A stretch of 64,000 nucleotides of DNA from Cytobacillus purgationiresistens (GTDB lineage: Bacteria; Bacillota; Bacilli; Bacillales; Cytobacillaceae), in assembly GCF_030813235.1 (NCBI RefSeq), contig NZ_JAUSUB010000010.1:62001-126000 (forward strand), written 5' to 3'. The notes under the pieces were generated by a model that saw only the letters and a list, made by a program, of their open reading frames with translations, made no database searches and was not told the DNA's origin. Both the position numbers and the translations under genes were made by a program. How positions within the stretch are numbered: the first letter of the stretch is position 1; each line of letters begins with the position of its first letter. Below are positions 30,793 through 39,275 of the stretch, one piece after another.

Positions 30793-32178
30793 CTAGAAAT
30801 CGAAATGCTTTGCGGCCGCCTCTCCGCTGTCCATTTCGCGAACAATTCCGTAGTTAGGCAAATAAAGCACGCTCACTTTAGTTCCTTCGCCACCGTTACG
30901 TCCTTTGCCGATTTCGATAATACCTTCACCGTCCAGCGAATCAATGCCGAAAGTGTTTGTCGCGTCCTCAAGGACTGCTTTCGTTTTCTTTATTTCTGAC
31001 CGTTTGGGCGCACGCAACTCACGATTTCCGTCCTCGTCTGTCTCATCGCGAACCTCTTCCGCCTGCGTAATAATATGCATGGTCACGCCAGTTTGACCCG
31101 CAAGTCTACGCAGCTTTTTCGAAGTATTAGCGACGTCGCCGCCGGCAGTCTTGCTCGTATTTGCTTCATAGTCCATCAAATAAATTGGATCGACGAGCAC
31201 AACGTCAGCCTTTGTCGCATGTATATCCGCTTCAAGCTGGCTGATACCTCGTTTATAAAAGTCGACGTCATCTGCTGCACGAAGGGTAATGTTGCCCGCC
31301 AGGTGTTCCCCTTCCGCCATTTGCATCAGAAATACTTCGAGTCCTGCTTCGAACTCATCCGATAACTTTCCGGTTATCAGTTGCTTATTCTCGAAGCCGA
31401 CTTCGTAATCAGTCCCGTCAATCATATCAACCGCAATGCCAGCGCGAGCACTAATCGACGAGTATGCGCGTGCCATCCATTCGAATCGCGACATTTCCAT
31501 CGCCCATACAAGCACGTTCGCACCTTGCGCAGCAGCTTCTACTATCTCTTCCATCGTAAAAATGGATTTACCGCGACCTGACCGCCCGTACCACGTGAAC
31601 ATGTTTCCGCTTAAATAGCCGCCAATCTGTTCGTTAATGCTCGGAAACTTCGAACGCCATATCTTAAATGACTCGCCAGCCTTGCGTTTCCGATATTCAT
31701 CGAGGAAGGAACTACCGTCAGATTTGACGTCCGTTCCCACCTTAGATAGAACATTTGTTCCTATTATAGCCTGTTCTGTTTTTTCACGCAATAGTTTTAA
31801 GACTTCGGCACCGTCGGAATTTTCTTTTATAGTCCGTTCTAACCAGCCGGGTTTATTCTTCTCGCTTTCTTCGCGTGTTCCGTTAATTAGATCGGTCAGC
31901 CACGTTAAAGCAGTGTGACCTTTTATTTCCCGTACTAAAAATTCGTAACTGTCTCCGATTTGTGGCGCATACCATCTTGCAAAGTCCGGTATCTTTGCCG
32001 CAACAACTTCCGAGCCAGGCGATTGACCGCGATTCTGCTCGGCATAGTCACGGACAAATCGGAAGACTTCTCGCTCGCCGTCAGACGGAAAGTCGCGTTC
32101 AGTGATGCCGTAGCGAGTGAGTGCTGCCGGATCGTTGCCGTCGATGACTTTCGATAATAAAAATGTTCCGTATTGCAA
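30793..32178 (-). CDS. DnaB-type replicative helicase
   Basis: 461 aa hexameric helicase. N-terminal DnaB_N-like helices, then the RecA core: Walker A YGRSGRGKS (near residue 195), VLVWAMEMSRFEWMARAYSS, Walker B DVVLVDPIYLMD, and VTMHIITQAEE. TTG 32178 has GGGAGGCG 9 nt upstream. Works with the primase just downstream and the DnaC-like loader at 33,988. Confidence 0.88.
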   Translation of the reverse strand: MQYGTFLLSKVIDGNDPAALTRYGITERDFPSDGEREVFRFVRDYAEQNRGQSPGSEVVAAKIPDFARWYAPQIGDSYEFLVREIKGHTALTWLTDLINGTREESEKNKPGWLERTIKENSDGAEVLKLLREKTEQAIIGTNVLSKVGTDVKSDGSSFLDEYRKRKAGESFKIWRSKFPSINEQIGGYLSGNMFTWYGRSGRGKSIFTMEEIVEAAAQGANVLVWAMEMSRFEWMARAYSSISARAGIAVDMIDGTDYEVGFENKQLITGKLSDEFEAGLEVFLMQMAEGEHLAGNITLRAADDVDFYKRGISQLEADIHATKADVVLVDPIYLMDYEANTSKTAGGDVANTSKKLRRLAGQTGVTMHIITQAEEVRDETDEDGNRELRAPKRSEIKKTKAVLEDATNTFGIDSLDGEGIIEIGKGRNGGEGTKVSVLYLPNYGIVREMDSGEAAAKHFDF

Positions 32179-32221
32179 AAGCGTTCGCCTCCCTTAATTA
32201 ACAATTTCTATCTTTTGTTTC

Positions 32222-32512
32222 TCAAATATCCTGTAGTTCAAGCATCCTGTCCCTTGTCTGTTTTATAAATGTCTTCCATTCTTCACACATAGATCCACCG
32301 TTTTCAAATAAATCATTTAAGCAATAACCTGCAAACAGTTGCAATTCAGCATGGGATATTTCGTACTTTTTTAACCGTTCAATTTCTTTTTGCTCTTTTT
32401 CAGCTAAATCGATTAAATATGGAACAAATTTTGTGCTGCCAGAGTTCCACTCCTCTTTACACTCAGCTAAGTCATCTTTCCATTCATCTAAATCTTTAAT
32501 TCTCTCCTCCAA
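32222..32512 (-). CDS. Phage protein of unknown function, 96 aa
   Basis: TTG 32512 is preferred (GGAGGAG 5 nt upstream) to an ATG at 32566 without a site. Acidic, helical (EERIKDLDEWKDDLAECKEE); possibly coiled coil. No family recognised. Confidence 0.55.
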   Translation of the reverse strand: MEERIKDLDEWKDDLAECKEEWNSGSTKFVPYLIDLAEKEQKEIERLKKYEISHAELQLFAGYCLNDLFENGGSMCEEWKTFIKQTRDRMLELQDI

Positions 32513-32634
32513 ATTAACTCCTCCTACCTTGTATTTATTAATAAATATAATTGTCTGACTTTTCATATTTCGACATTTTTTCTATATTCATTGTGTTAAT
32601 ATCCTAACAAATACATACAAATGGGGGTGAAAAA

Positions 32635-32754
32635 ATGAAAAAATGGATTGCTACAGCATTTTTAACTTCTGCACTTATTTTAGGTATGTCCTCACTTGCA
32701 CATGCTGATAAAAAAGTTGAAGTAATAAAAGCTGCCCATTATGAGAATAAATAA
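32635..32754 (+). CDS. Secreted peptide precursor, 39 aa, own transcript
   Basis: ATG 32635 with GGGGGTGA. A classical signal peptide (KKWIATAFLTSALILGMSSL then AHA) leaves only DKKVEVIKAAHYENK after cleavage. It stands alone on the plus strand and is closed by a terminator. Size and layout resemble Phr-type exported signalling peptides, but no Rap/RNPP receptor is adjacent (AimR is 3.5 kb away with its own peptide gene). Confidence 0.65.
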   Translation: MKKWIATAFLTSALILGMSSLAHADKKVEVIKAAHYENK

Positions 32755-32791
32755 TCGACCTGAATATCCTTTGCCTAACCAGTTTGCTTTT

Positions 32792-32813
32792 GAGCCTCTA
32801 TGGCTCTTTTTTT
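32792..32813 (+). terminator. Terminator after the secreted peptide gene
   Basis: GAGCC-TCTAT-GGCTC followed by seven T. Confidence 0.8.
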
Positions 32814-32868
32814 CGCTACAAAATTTACACAATGAGTTTCCTTCAAGGAAAATGTTCTATCATTAAGT

Positions 32869-33039
32869 TCACTTATTTGCTTTGGTCTTTTCTTCAATCC
32901 TGCGTGCTTCAGCTCGTAATTGCATTGCTTTTGTTCGGAGTCTTCCTACCCTATCATACTCACCCTTCAAAGCAGCTTGCTTTGATCGAGACTCCCAAAG
33001 ACCAGCCCTATCGTGCAGTTTGCTCACTTTTTTGCTCAC
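32869..33039 (-). CDS. Small basic phage protein, 56 aa
   Basis: GTG 33039 is chosen for the AGAGGTGA site 8 nt upstream; the longer frame from 33069 has none. Highly basic and helical (SKLHDRAGLWESRSKQAALK; LRTKAMQLRAEARRIEEKTK). Could bind nucleic acid. No family recognised. Confidence 0.5.
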   Translation of the reverse strand: MSKKVSKLHDRAGLWESRSKQAALKGEYDRVGRLRTKAMQLRAEARRIEEKTKANK

Positions 33040-33086
33040 CGACTTATTCACCTCTTTGCTAGGAAACATTTTGCTTTTCGTGTTTA

Positions 33087-33257
33087 TCAGCCCTCGTTTA
33101 ATTCAAATGTAATGATTCCCCAAAGTCCGGCATCCTGATACCATTCAAAACTGCTTTGAAATGCTCGTTTATATCCTTGTTTATCAAGCTCGTTCATTCG
33201 ATCAGCTAATTCAGAAGGTGTAAGACCAGAAACATTTAAAACAATGAACTTTTCCAT
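33087..33257 (-). CDS. Small phage protein, 56 aa
   Basis: ATG 33257 with GGGAGGAT. Pattern FIVLNVSGLTPSELADRMNE, then a W-rich FEWYQDAGLWGIITFEL: an alpha/beta fold of unknown function. Confidence 0.6.
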   Translation of the reverse strand: MEKFIVLNVSGLTPSELADRMNELDKQGYKRAFQSSFEWYQDAGLWGIITFELNEG

Positions 33258-33282
33258 GTTAGATCCTCCCTAGTAATCGTTA

Positions 33283-33798
33283 TTACTCTTGTGTTTCGCT
33301 AACCTTCCGCAACTCCGCGTCAATCTCCGCTATCCTCTCGCCAGCATCCAGCGCATCACTCGCCGCATACCATCTGCGCATGTCCAGCAAGTTATCGATT
33401 TGCGCCGCCTGCTCCTTCGCTTTCCTCTTGCGATCAGCCACTTCCTTTGCGCTAATCTCACGCGCAGTCGGCTTCGGTAGCTCTTTCGGCTTGCGTCCGC
33501 CATTTCCGAAATCTCCAAACATATAGAACATCGATAATCCCTCCGTTTCAATTAGTTGTGGCGGATTGGCTCGCAGATATTCGTCCGCCTGCCCTGCGTC
33601 TGCAACTAGCGTCAAATCAACCTCATCTGCGATAAGGAATTCGCCATTATCGACGGAAGTCACTTCGTAATACAAATCGGCAAACTCGACTTCGGGCGAA
33701 TAGTAGTAGCTGTCCGTATATGCGTCGATTTGAAAGATGCGCTGACCGTAGCCCGCAACTGTGACTAGGTCGCCGAAATAGAAGTCCGGCTTATTCAT
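33283..33798 (-). CDS. Phage protein of unknown function, 171 aa
   Basis: N-terminal beta-rich, Tyr-rich part (YFGDLVTVAGYGQRIFQIDA) like a small SH3-type barrel, then a charged coiled-coil C-terminus (REISAKEVADRKRKAKEQAA). Overlaps the zinc-ribbon gene by 8 nt. Confidence 0.55.
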   Translation of the reverse strand: MNKPDFYFGDLVTVAGYGQRIFQIDAYTDSYYYSPEVEFADLYYEVTSVDNGEFLIADEVDLTLVADAGQADEYLRANPPQLIETEGLSMFYMFGDFGNGGRKPKELPKPTAREISAKEVADRKRKAKEQAAQIDNLLDMRRWYAASDALDAGERIAEIDAELRKVSETQE

Positions 33799-33991
33799 TG
33801 ACTGGCTCCTTGTCGTCGTTATACGTTATTATAAATTCCGTTGTATCGTCGTTTACCGGACAATCCAAGCATTGCAATAAACCTGAATAGTCTCCGTCAT
33901 ATATATAGTAAGTTTCGCTTCCGCACCTAGGGCAGTATTCCCAATAATGAACGTCCTTTGCCTTGAATGTGTAAAAGTATTTTCGTTTCAT
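33791..33991 (-). CDS. Zinc-ribbon protein, 66 aa
   Basis: ATG 33991 overlaps the stop of the DnaC-like gene (ATGA) and has GGGGG upstream. CPRC and CLDC knuckles about 20 residues apart make a zinc ribbon. Function unknown. Confidence 0.6.
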   Translation of the reverse strand: MKRKYFYTFKAKDVHYWEYCPRCGSETYYIYDGDYSGLLQCLDCPVNDDTTEFIITYNDDKEPVNE

Positions 33992-34797
33992 CTTCGCAAC
34001 CCCCTTTTCGACTCTCCCACAAACGTCTGCACTCCGCACTGTTCGTTTATCCTATCCGGCAACCTCTCTTCGCCAAACACGTCGACCAAATCGTACGGCT
34101 CCGTATCTCCTTCGACCCGTTTTCCCGTATAAAATATCGGCAAATTCGACGTATAGACTGTCGGCATCTGATTCGTCACGCGATGATTGACGACCGCATG
34201 AAGGTCCGAGCGAAATCCATCCGTGCTCCCTCGTACGCCTAAATCGTCCAGTACCGCAAATGGCGCATGCTTGGCTCGTTCCATAGCGAGGTAATACCGC
34301 TTAGATGCCGCCTCTGCAATGACGTCAGGTACGCGCGCACGATTGAATTGGTTGTAGTCCGTCTGCCATTCGTTGACGTCGAGGAAATATGCCGGACGCT
34401 GTGCCGGTTGCAGTCCTCGCTGAATTGATCCGAGATAATGGACGGTCAGCCATTCGTTGAGTATCGCAGCCGCCGTCGTCGTCTTGCCCGTGCCTGGGCT
34501 TTCGCTTTTTAAATACAGCGACTTGACGCGCTCACCTTCGTTAAATTGACGCTCAAATGTCGCAATATATGCGTATACATTTTTGTATACATTCGTCTGT
34601 GACTCGCGCGCTGGCGAATTAGCAACCGTAACCAGGCGATAATCTGCCGGCACGCCTGCCGCTGCTGCTCGACCGCCTGCGCCCGATTTGCCGTGGATAG
34701 CAATAAAATGCGGGCATGTCGATTTACATTCGGCTGAGTTAGCGAGCTTGCATTCGGATGATAATAGGCAGCGACTGGCGTGCGAATTATTAGTCAA
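33988..34797 (-). CDS. DnaC-like helicase loader ATPase
   Basis: 269 aa AAA+ protein. N-terminal Cys cluster (CLLSSECKLANSAECKSTCP) may bind zinc. Walker A SPGTGKTTTAAAIL, Walker B FAVLDDLGVRG, sensor-like TVYTSNLPI and a C-terminal arginine-rich tail. Loads the DnaB-type helicase encoded at 30,793. TTG 34797 with GGGAGGTG. Confidence 0.82.
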   Translation of the reverse strand: MTNNSHASRCLLSSECKLANSAECKSTCPHFIAIHGKSGAGGRAAAAGVPADYRLVTVANSPARESQTNVYKNVYAYIATFERQFNEGERVKSLYLKSESPGTGKTTTAAAILNEWLTVHYLGSIQRGLQPAQRPAYFLDVNEWQTDYNQFNRARVPDVIAEAASKRYYLAMERAKHAPFAVLDDLGVRGSTDGFRSDLHAVVNHRVTNQMPTVYTSNLPIFYTGKRVEGDTEPYDLVDVFGEERLPDRINEQCGVQTFVGESKRGLRR

Positions 34798-35015
34798 TAT
34801 GGCGCACCTCCCACTTTTTCATCTGACGTGCAGGCGACGAGTGCAGCAATGCTTCCAGTCACCATAATAACGATAAAAACTGTCGGGCCATACGTTGGAT
34901 GTATCATAATAGCCAGTCGGCCTAGCCAATAAAATGCAGCAAACGCCATCACTAGCGCGCAAACGATTCCGTTAAAAAATGCCCACGCTATAAAAAAAGT
35001 TCTTACCTTATTCAA
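34794..35015 (-). CDS. Small membrane protein, 73 aa
   Basis: TTG 35015 with AAGGAGAG. Two hydrophobic helices (FFIAWAFFNGIVCALVMAFA; VFIVIMVTGSIAALVAC). Overlaps neighbours on both sides. Function unknown. Confidence 0.55.
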   Translation of the reverse strand: MNKVRTFFIAWAFFNGIVCALVMAFAAFYWLGRLAIMIHPTYGPTVFIVIMVTGSIAALVACTSDEKVGGAPY

Positions 35016-35187
35016 CCCGCCACTCTCCTTCGCGTTCCACTTTAGTCATGCCAACGTTCTTAAATACCGCCGCATGCCCGCCAATCATCTTCGGCTGCAA
35101 TTCATCCGCCGTATAGCGTCTGCCTATTACGCTTACGACCGCTGGCGCTCCGTTTGCTATTGCGTTCATTGCTTGCGGTAGATTCAT
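35008..35187 (-). CDS. Small phage protein, 59 aa
   Basis: ATG 35187 with GGGGGAT; ends inside the start of the next gene. VVSVIGRRYTADELQPKMIG and FKNVGMTKVEREGEWRVE suggest a small beta-rich protein. Unknown function. Confidence 0.6.
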   Translation of the reverse strand: MNLPQAMNAIANGAPAVVSVIGRRYTADELQPKMIGGHAAVFKNVGMTKVEREGEWRVE

Positions 35188-35654
35188 TCGCTATCCCCCT
35201 TCATAAAAACTAGCCAATGCGTTTTACTTCTGCGATTACCGAATAACGGTTGCTTTCCAATTGCCTTTAAAACGTCGACTAATTTTACTTGATCTTCGTT
35301 CCATTTAAATATCAACGTTCCATTCGGCTTCAAAACGCGCATGCATTCGTCAAATCCTTGCTTAATATCGTTTGGCCATGTTTCTATATTCAACTTTCCG
35401 TACTTCTTCGCAAGCCATGATTGATCTCCGGCATTGATTAGATGAGGCGGATCAAAAACAACGAGATAAAAAATTTCGTCATCAAAAGGCATATTACGGA
35501 AATCAGCAATCACATCTGGTGCAACAATCAATTTACGTCCATCACTCAACGTATCATCAACTTCACGAATATCCATAAAGACCGCATCATCATTTTGCTT
35601 ATCAAACCAAAACATTCGGCTACCGCAACATGCGTCTAATACCCTTTGTTCCAT
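35184..35654 (-). CDS. SAM-dependent methyltransferase, DPPH type
   Basis: 156 aa. LDACCGSRMFWFD is motif I; VVFDPPHLIN is a DPP(H) catalytic motif as in DNA/RNA methyltransferases; CMRVLKPNGTLIFKWNED is the following Rossmann strand. Short phage proteins of this class are common; the target (DNA, RNA or small molecule) cannot be told. Overlaps the 59-aa gene by 4 nt. Confidence 0.7.
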   Translation of the reverse strand: MEQRVLDACCGSRMFWFDKQNDDAVFMDIREVDDTLSDGRKLIVAPDVIADFRNMPFDDEIFYLVVFDPPHLINAGDQSWLAKKYGKLNIETWPNDIKQGFDECMRVLKPNGTLIFKWNEDQVKLVDVLKAIGKQPLFGNRRSKTHWLVFMKGDSE

Positions 35655-35657
35655 CCG

Positions 35658-35885
35658 TTATTCCTCCCATATGGTATCGTTTTCGTCATACAGTTCGAAA
35701 ATATACTTCGCGTGACGACGACATTCTACGAAAACATTTGCGGATGCATTAGCGTCATAATCACGATCTTTGATTGTTTCAACCGCTTGTTTTAGTACGT
35801 AGTTAGCCTCCGCCTCTAACTCCGCCGCTTTTGCTATCCGATGAAATTCCGGCGTGCATGTCGTTAATCCTTTTACGCTAATCAT
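35658..35885 (-). CDS. Small phage protein, 75 aa
   Basis: ATG 35885 overlaps the upstream stop (ATGA), so the longer frame is not favoured. Helical with KAAELEAEANYVLKQAVETI and an acidic tail. Unknown. Confidence 0.5.
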   Translation of the reverse strand: MISVKGLTTCTPEFHRIAKAAELEAEANYVLKQAVETIKDRDYDANASANVFVECRRHAKYIFELYDENDTIWEE

Positions 35886-36214
35886 TCCGCCACCTCTATT
35901 CCGTCCCACTTCTCGAATGCTTCCGCAGCTTTCTTTTGACTAGCTCTATGTTTCTGTCGCCCTTTATTATCGTTTTCATATCCGATGACCTCGTTTATCG
36001 CCATACGGATGTAGTCGTAATTCCATTCTTTTTCGCCGTAGTTCGAACATCCTGTACCTATTTGGTTAAACCTTTCGCGCCCAAACCACCCTTTAGCTTT
36101 CGTGTATAATCTGACTTCTACCTTTCCGTAAGCCATACTAGGCCGTATCGACACCAAATACTCGTTACCTTCTACGGAAACAACCGGATACTTTTCGAGG
36201 TACTTAAAGCTCAT
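35882..36214 (-). CDS. Phage protein of unknown function, 110 aa
   Basis: Alpha/beta N-terminus (YPVVSVEGNEYLVSIRPSMA), a GWFGRERFNQIG segment, and a charged helical tail. ATG overlaps the upstream gene (ATGA). No family recognised. Confidence 0.5.
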   Translation of the reverse strand: MSFKYLEKYPVVSVEGNEYLVSIRPSMAYGKVEVRLYTKAKGWFGRERFNQIGTGCSNYGEKEWNYDYIRMAINEVIGYENDNKGRQKHRASQKKAAEAFEKWDGIEVAE

Positions 36215-36903
36215 TCTCCGTCAACTCCTTCGCGGGTGTCGTCGATGACCGTAGTTATATCGGTAAGATTATCGTATCTTATAATTCCGTAATCCCTACC
36301 GGTACCTACGTCTAAAAATCCGTATAGATTATTCTGTTGTTTTTCGTTAATTACATAGCGATATTCTCCCTGGCCCTTCCACTGTACAACATCACCAACG
36401 CGAACCTCAGTCGGGTGTGGCGCGTTCAAGTATTCCGCAGGCACTTCGAGTCCTAGCGCTCGTCGCAGTGCGATTGCCTTGCCGATATGAGCGTTGAAGC
36501 AGTCGGACGGCGCGCATTTGGCGATACCGCGATGCTGTACTTTTTCGGTAAATGCCCCTCGTAATAAAGCGACAACTGTACGTTTTTCTTTATTGACAAC
36601 AAACTCTTCGCGGCATACTCTATACGCATATTTACCGCCGTTTAACTCCGCCACATCCTTCTTCGCCTGCTCAACGATTGCGTCGCGATACTCTTGCGGA
36701 GTGATTGGCGTGAGTTTGGCTCTTGCTTTCGCGACATTCCCTCTCATTCTTGCGACTATTTCTAGACTAGATTTCGTGCCTACTCCCGCTATACACTCAA
36801 GCAACTGAAAATCAACGTTATTCTCTAACGGTCCTGCCTCGCACTCAAATCCGCAACTACGTAATTTCTCAACGATTTCTTTTAATGATTTCACTTTGCT
36901 CAT
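36211..36903 (-). CDS. Phage protein, 230 aa, RecT-like segment possible
   Basis: Good GGAGGAGGAAT before ATG 36903. HRGIAKCAPSDCFNAHIGKA resembles a segment seen in phage early proteins tied to DNA metabolism; a beta-rich C-terminal part (EVRVGDVVQWKGQGEYRYVI) looks like the SH3/KOW-type units of other proteins in this prophage. No firm family. Confidence 0.45.
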   Translation of the reverse strand: MSKVKSLKEIVEKLRSCGFECEAGPLENNVDFQLLECIAGVGTKSSLEIVARMRGNVAKARAKLTPITPQEYRDAIVEQAKKDVAELNGGKYAYRVCREEFVVNKEKRTVVALLRGAFTEKVQHRGIAKCAPSDCFNAHIGKAIALRRALGLEVPAEYLNAPHPTEVRVGDVVQWKGQGEYRYVINEKQQNNLYGFLDVGTGRDYGIIRYDNLTDITTVIDDTREGVDGE

Positions 36904-36924
36904 TCCGATTCCTCCTCCGTTTTA

Positions 36925-37320
36925 TTAAAGCCAATCCGTCAAATCTTCCTCGCTGACGTCCGCCTGCTGCCCTTTCCTTCGTGCCTCTTGCGCCTTTTCT
37001 CGTTTACCTTCCGCCAGCACTCTCGGCAATACTCGCGCCTTCTGCCACGTAAACATAAACGCAAAGTTTAAGCCGGGATATTCGCGCGTGGGCTTGTATT
37101 CCGCAAAGCATGCGTCGATGAATTGCCGCAGGACTGCCGGACCGTGTTCCGCAAGCATCTGCTTCATGTTGCGTCCTTCCATGCCGTAATTACGAGCGAC
37201 ATAATCGATGCCATAACGTTCGACATGCGCATCCTTCAAATACTGCTGAAATGTAGCGACCAGCCAGTCGTCAATCGGGCGATTGCGCCAGTCCTTCGGT
37301 TTAGGCTTCGGTGCTGCCAT
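36925..37320 (-). CDS. Phage protein of unknown function, 131 aa
   Basis: KPKPKDWRNRPIDDWLVATF, then aromatic-rich GLNFAFMFTWQKARVLPRVL, then a basic and acidic tail. Could assist replication (early region) but no motif proves it. AAGGAGGCG before ATG 37320. Confidence 0.5.
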   Translation of the reverse strand: MAAPKPKPKDWRNRPIDDWLVATFQQYLKDAHVERYGIDYVARNYGMEGRNMKQMLAEHGPAVLRQFIDACFAEYKPTREYPGLNFAFMFTWQKARVLPRVLAEGKREKAQEARRKGQQADVSEEDLTDWL

Positions 37321-37323
37321 TTA

Positions 37324-37617
37324 CTAGCGCCTCCTTAACTTCTTGGATAACTCACCCATGACCTCGGTAAGTGTTGCCGATAAATATTCGCGCTCAAGTT
37401 TTTCCGAATATACGTCCGCTTTCTTTAATTCTTCGATTAGTTTAGAATGCATTATTTGTAGGCGCTCAACTTCCGCAATCAACTCGAAAACATCCCGCGT
37501 CATATCCGGCGTAACTGTATAGCTGTAAAACTCTTCGCCAGTTTTATTAAAGCGTCGGACTGACTCGTCAATCCTGTTCCATTTTCGCTTGATTTCGTCG
37601 TGTTTAATTTCGATCAT
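37324..37617 (-). CDS. Coiled-coil phage protein, 97 aa
   Basis: ATG 37617 (GGGGGCG upstream) is preferred to a longer frame that overlaps the neighbour. Coiled coil throughout (ELIAEVERLQIMHSKLIEEL). Confidence 0.5.
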   Translation of the reverse strand: MIEIKHDEIKRKWNRIDESVRRFNKTGEEFYSYTVTPDMTRDVFELIAEVERLQIMHSKLIEELKKADVYSEKLEREYLSATLTEVMGELSKKLRRR

Positions 37618-37945
37618 TCGAAATCGCCCCCATTTGCCGAATAGTCTTGACGTAACCCTCGACTTCTTCATCAGTAAGCGTTCCGAAAGCATCTTCTAAC
37701 GCGTTGATTAAATCTTCGTTTTCTTTGCGTTCGATTTCGTCTGCATACCGATTCTTATTTCGTTCACACTCTTCGAATGATGTTTCGAGTATTTTATTTT
37801 CCGCCTGCAACTCCGCAATCGCGTCAAGCAAGGCTGGGATGTCATCGAGTGAATCCGATATAGGTGAGCCAGGCCAATCTTGTTCCTGCGCATAAATAAA
37901 GCGTTGCCTGATTTCCGCCAATTGTTCGTTGGTTAATTTCCGCAT
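37604..37945 (-). CDS. Phage protein of unknown function, 113 aa
   Basis: KLTNEQLAEIRQRFIYAQEQ opening, then a long helix (AIAELQAENKILETSFEECE). The pattern of an EI(R/K)xRxxxAxxxDWP start is common in small phage proteins. Unknown role. Confidence 0.6.
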   Translation of the reverse strand: MRKLTNEQLAEIRQRFIYAQEQDWPGSPISDSLDDIPALLDAIAELQAENKILETSFEECERNKNRYADEIERKENEDLINALEDAFGTLTDEEVEGYVKTIRQMGAISNDRN

Positions 37946-37950
37946 CTATA

Positions 37951-38259
37951 TTAAACCTCCTCGTCTTCTTTCCCATTTAGCATAAATCCGAAGTCATTAT
38001 CGCGCAACATTCCGTAAAGCACCTTCGCAGTTCGATTGATTAAATCCTCGTCTTGTTCCGCATAGCCCGCCTCGTAAAATATACCGTGCATTATTTCGTG
38101 TATAAATACCTCCTTAAGTCTCGTACCTTCCAACGTTTCCTCTAACTTAATTACCGCGTCCTTATATACAATCTGCCCGATTAAATCGTGTTGCTCCGCT
38201 AATTGAGGAACGTGTTTTACCTCGTAAGCTACGCTTCCGATTCGATATTTTCCGACCAT
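37951..38259 (-). CDS. Zinc metallopeptidase, ImmA/IrrE-like
   Basis: 102 aa from ATG 38259 (AAGGAGG). FIHEIMHGIFYEAGY supplies HExxH plus a likely third ligand downstream. ImmA-type proteases cleave phage or ICE repressors; IrrE-type act in stress. A repressor-cleaving role would suit this prophage with its several XRE proteins, but no pairing is shown. Confidence 0.7.
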   Translation of the reverse strand: MVGKYRIGSVAYEVKHVPQLAEQHDLIGQIVYKDAVIKLEETLEGTRLKEVFIHEIMHGIFYEAGYAEQDEDLINRTAKVLYGMLRDNDFGFMLNGKEDEEV

Positions 38260-38303
38260 GTTACCGTCCTCCTTGTATTTGTATTCGGCGACCATTTGCG
38301 CCT

Positions 38304-38585
38304 CTATTTCGCTGATTCTTCACGGAGTTTTCGGAGTCTATCGCCCGCTGCTTGCCGTTGCTCTTCCGTCATGACTCGCGCCTTCTTCGTCGACACCTGC
38401 TTTTCGGACAGGATGCCGCTGACTGCTTTCGGTGTGATTCCGTCTGCCTCCGTTTCTAAGACGTTTAAAGCCGTTAAGTTAGCGAGTTTCCGCATGTGTT
38501 TCGGGACGGTAGAGTAAACCTTCCACTCGTTCGTTGAAGCTTCGAAAACTAGCGTAGTTTCTTGTTCTTCGCGACTATACGCCAT
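38304..38585 (-). CDS. Conserved small phage protein, 93 aa
   Basis: EQETTLVFEASTNEWKVYST and VPKHMRKLANL opening, with a charged C-terminal tail (TEEQRQAAGDRLRKLREES). Similar proteins are common in Bacillus phages; function unknown. ATG overlaps the upstream stop by 1 nt. Confidence 0.6.
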   Translation of the reverse strand: MAYSREEQETTLVFEASTNEWKVYSTVPKHMRKLANLTALNVLETEADGITPKAVSGILSEKQVSTKKARVMTEEQRQAAGDRLRKLREESAK

Positions 38586-38773
38586 TATGAACCGCCTCCT
38601 ACGTTTATGCCGTTTTTAACTGCATCATAATCGTCTGCTGCGAAAATTACCTCGCCCGTCGTAAGAGAGATTACAATATTAGAGTTTTTCCCATGAGGCA
38701 ATTCCGCTATTTGAACTATACTTTCAACGCGGATTAGTCGCCTACACCCGTTTACCATACTTACTTCGATCAT
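38585..38773 (-). CDS. Small beta-rich phage protein, 62 aa
   Basis: Opens MIEVSMVNGCRRLIRVESIV and continues with IVISLTTGEVIFAADDYDAV. A short DUF-like beta protein of unknown function. Confidence 0.55.
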   Translation of the reverse strand: MIEVSMVNGCRRLIRVESIVQIAELPHGKNSNIVISLTTGEVIFAADDYDAVKNGINVGGGS

Positions 38774-38830
38774 GTTACCGCCTCATTTCCTATATTCTAA
38801 CGCCGGTGAATGGCGCCGAATGTATTCGTA

Positions 38831-39208
38831 TTACTTCGTGTTAATGCCTTCGATTTGGATGCCGAGGATTGATAGCGTTTTTTCGATTCCTTCTATAACA
38901 CACTCGGCTCGTGCCGTTCCGTAAGTTCCGTACTTAGTCCGATTTATTTTTTCGTAATACTCGCGCAACTTTTCTTCCGGAGATTGTTCGATAGTGAAAC
39001 CGTTGACTAGTGCGGACATTATTAACTCCTGACGGGCGTCGTACGGGTCTTCTTGTACCCACTTGCGAATAAGCTTAAGTGATCGCTCATCGTAGTCATT
39101 CCACCCAACTGCTGCGCTAACTATTTCACCGCCCGTAAATGATTCGCGAGATTCTTCGATTGCTTCCGCCACGTCGCGCGGCAAGGTTACCTTTTTAGCT
39201 TCGTTCAT
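38831..39208 (-). CDS. Conserved phage protein, 125 aa (DUF1642-like)
   Basis: KVTLPRDVAEAIEESRESFT and LIRKWVQEDPYDARQELIMS, then TIEQSPEEKLREYYEK. The VTLP-V-AEAIE opening and the helical body resemble DUF1642, a phage family of unknown function. AAGGAGGAATACGCAA before ATG 39208. Confidence 0.65.
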   Translation of the reverse strand: MNEAKKVTLPRDVAEAIEESRESFTGGEIVSAAVGWNDYDERSLKLIRKWVQEDPYDARQELIMSALVNGFTIEQSPEEKLREYYEKINRTKYGTYGTARAECVIEGIEKTLSILGIQIEGINTK

Positions 39209-39275
39209 TTGCGTATTCCTCCTTATTATTTATTGCATAGTTCATTTTTGCGAAAAGTTACTTGAGATAATTTCG

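Noticed and set aside
34560-34600. GTATACA inverted repeat as a regulatory site
   Set aside because: Lies inside the DnaC-like coding sequence and is explained by repeated NVY codons.
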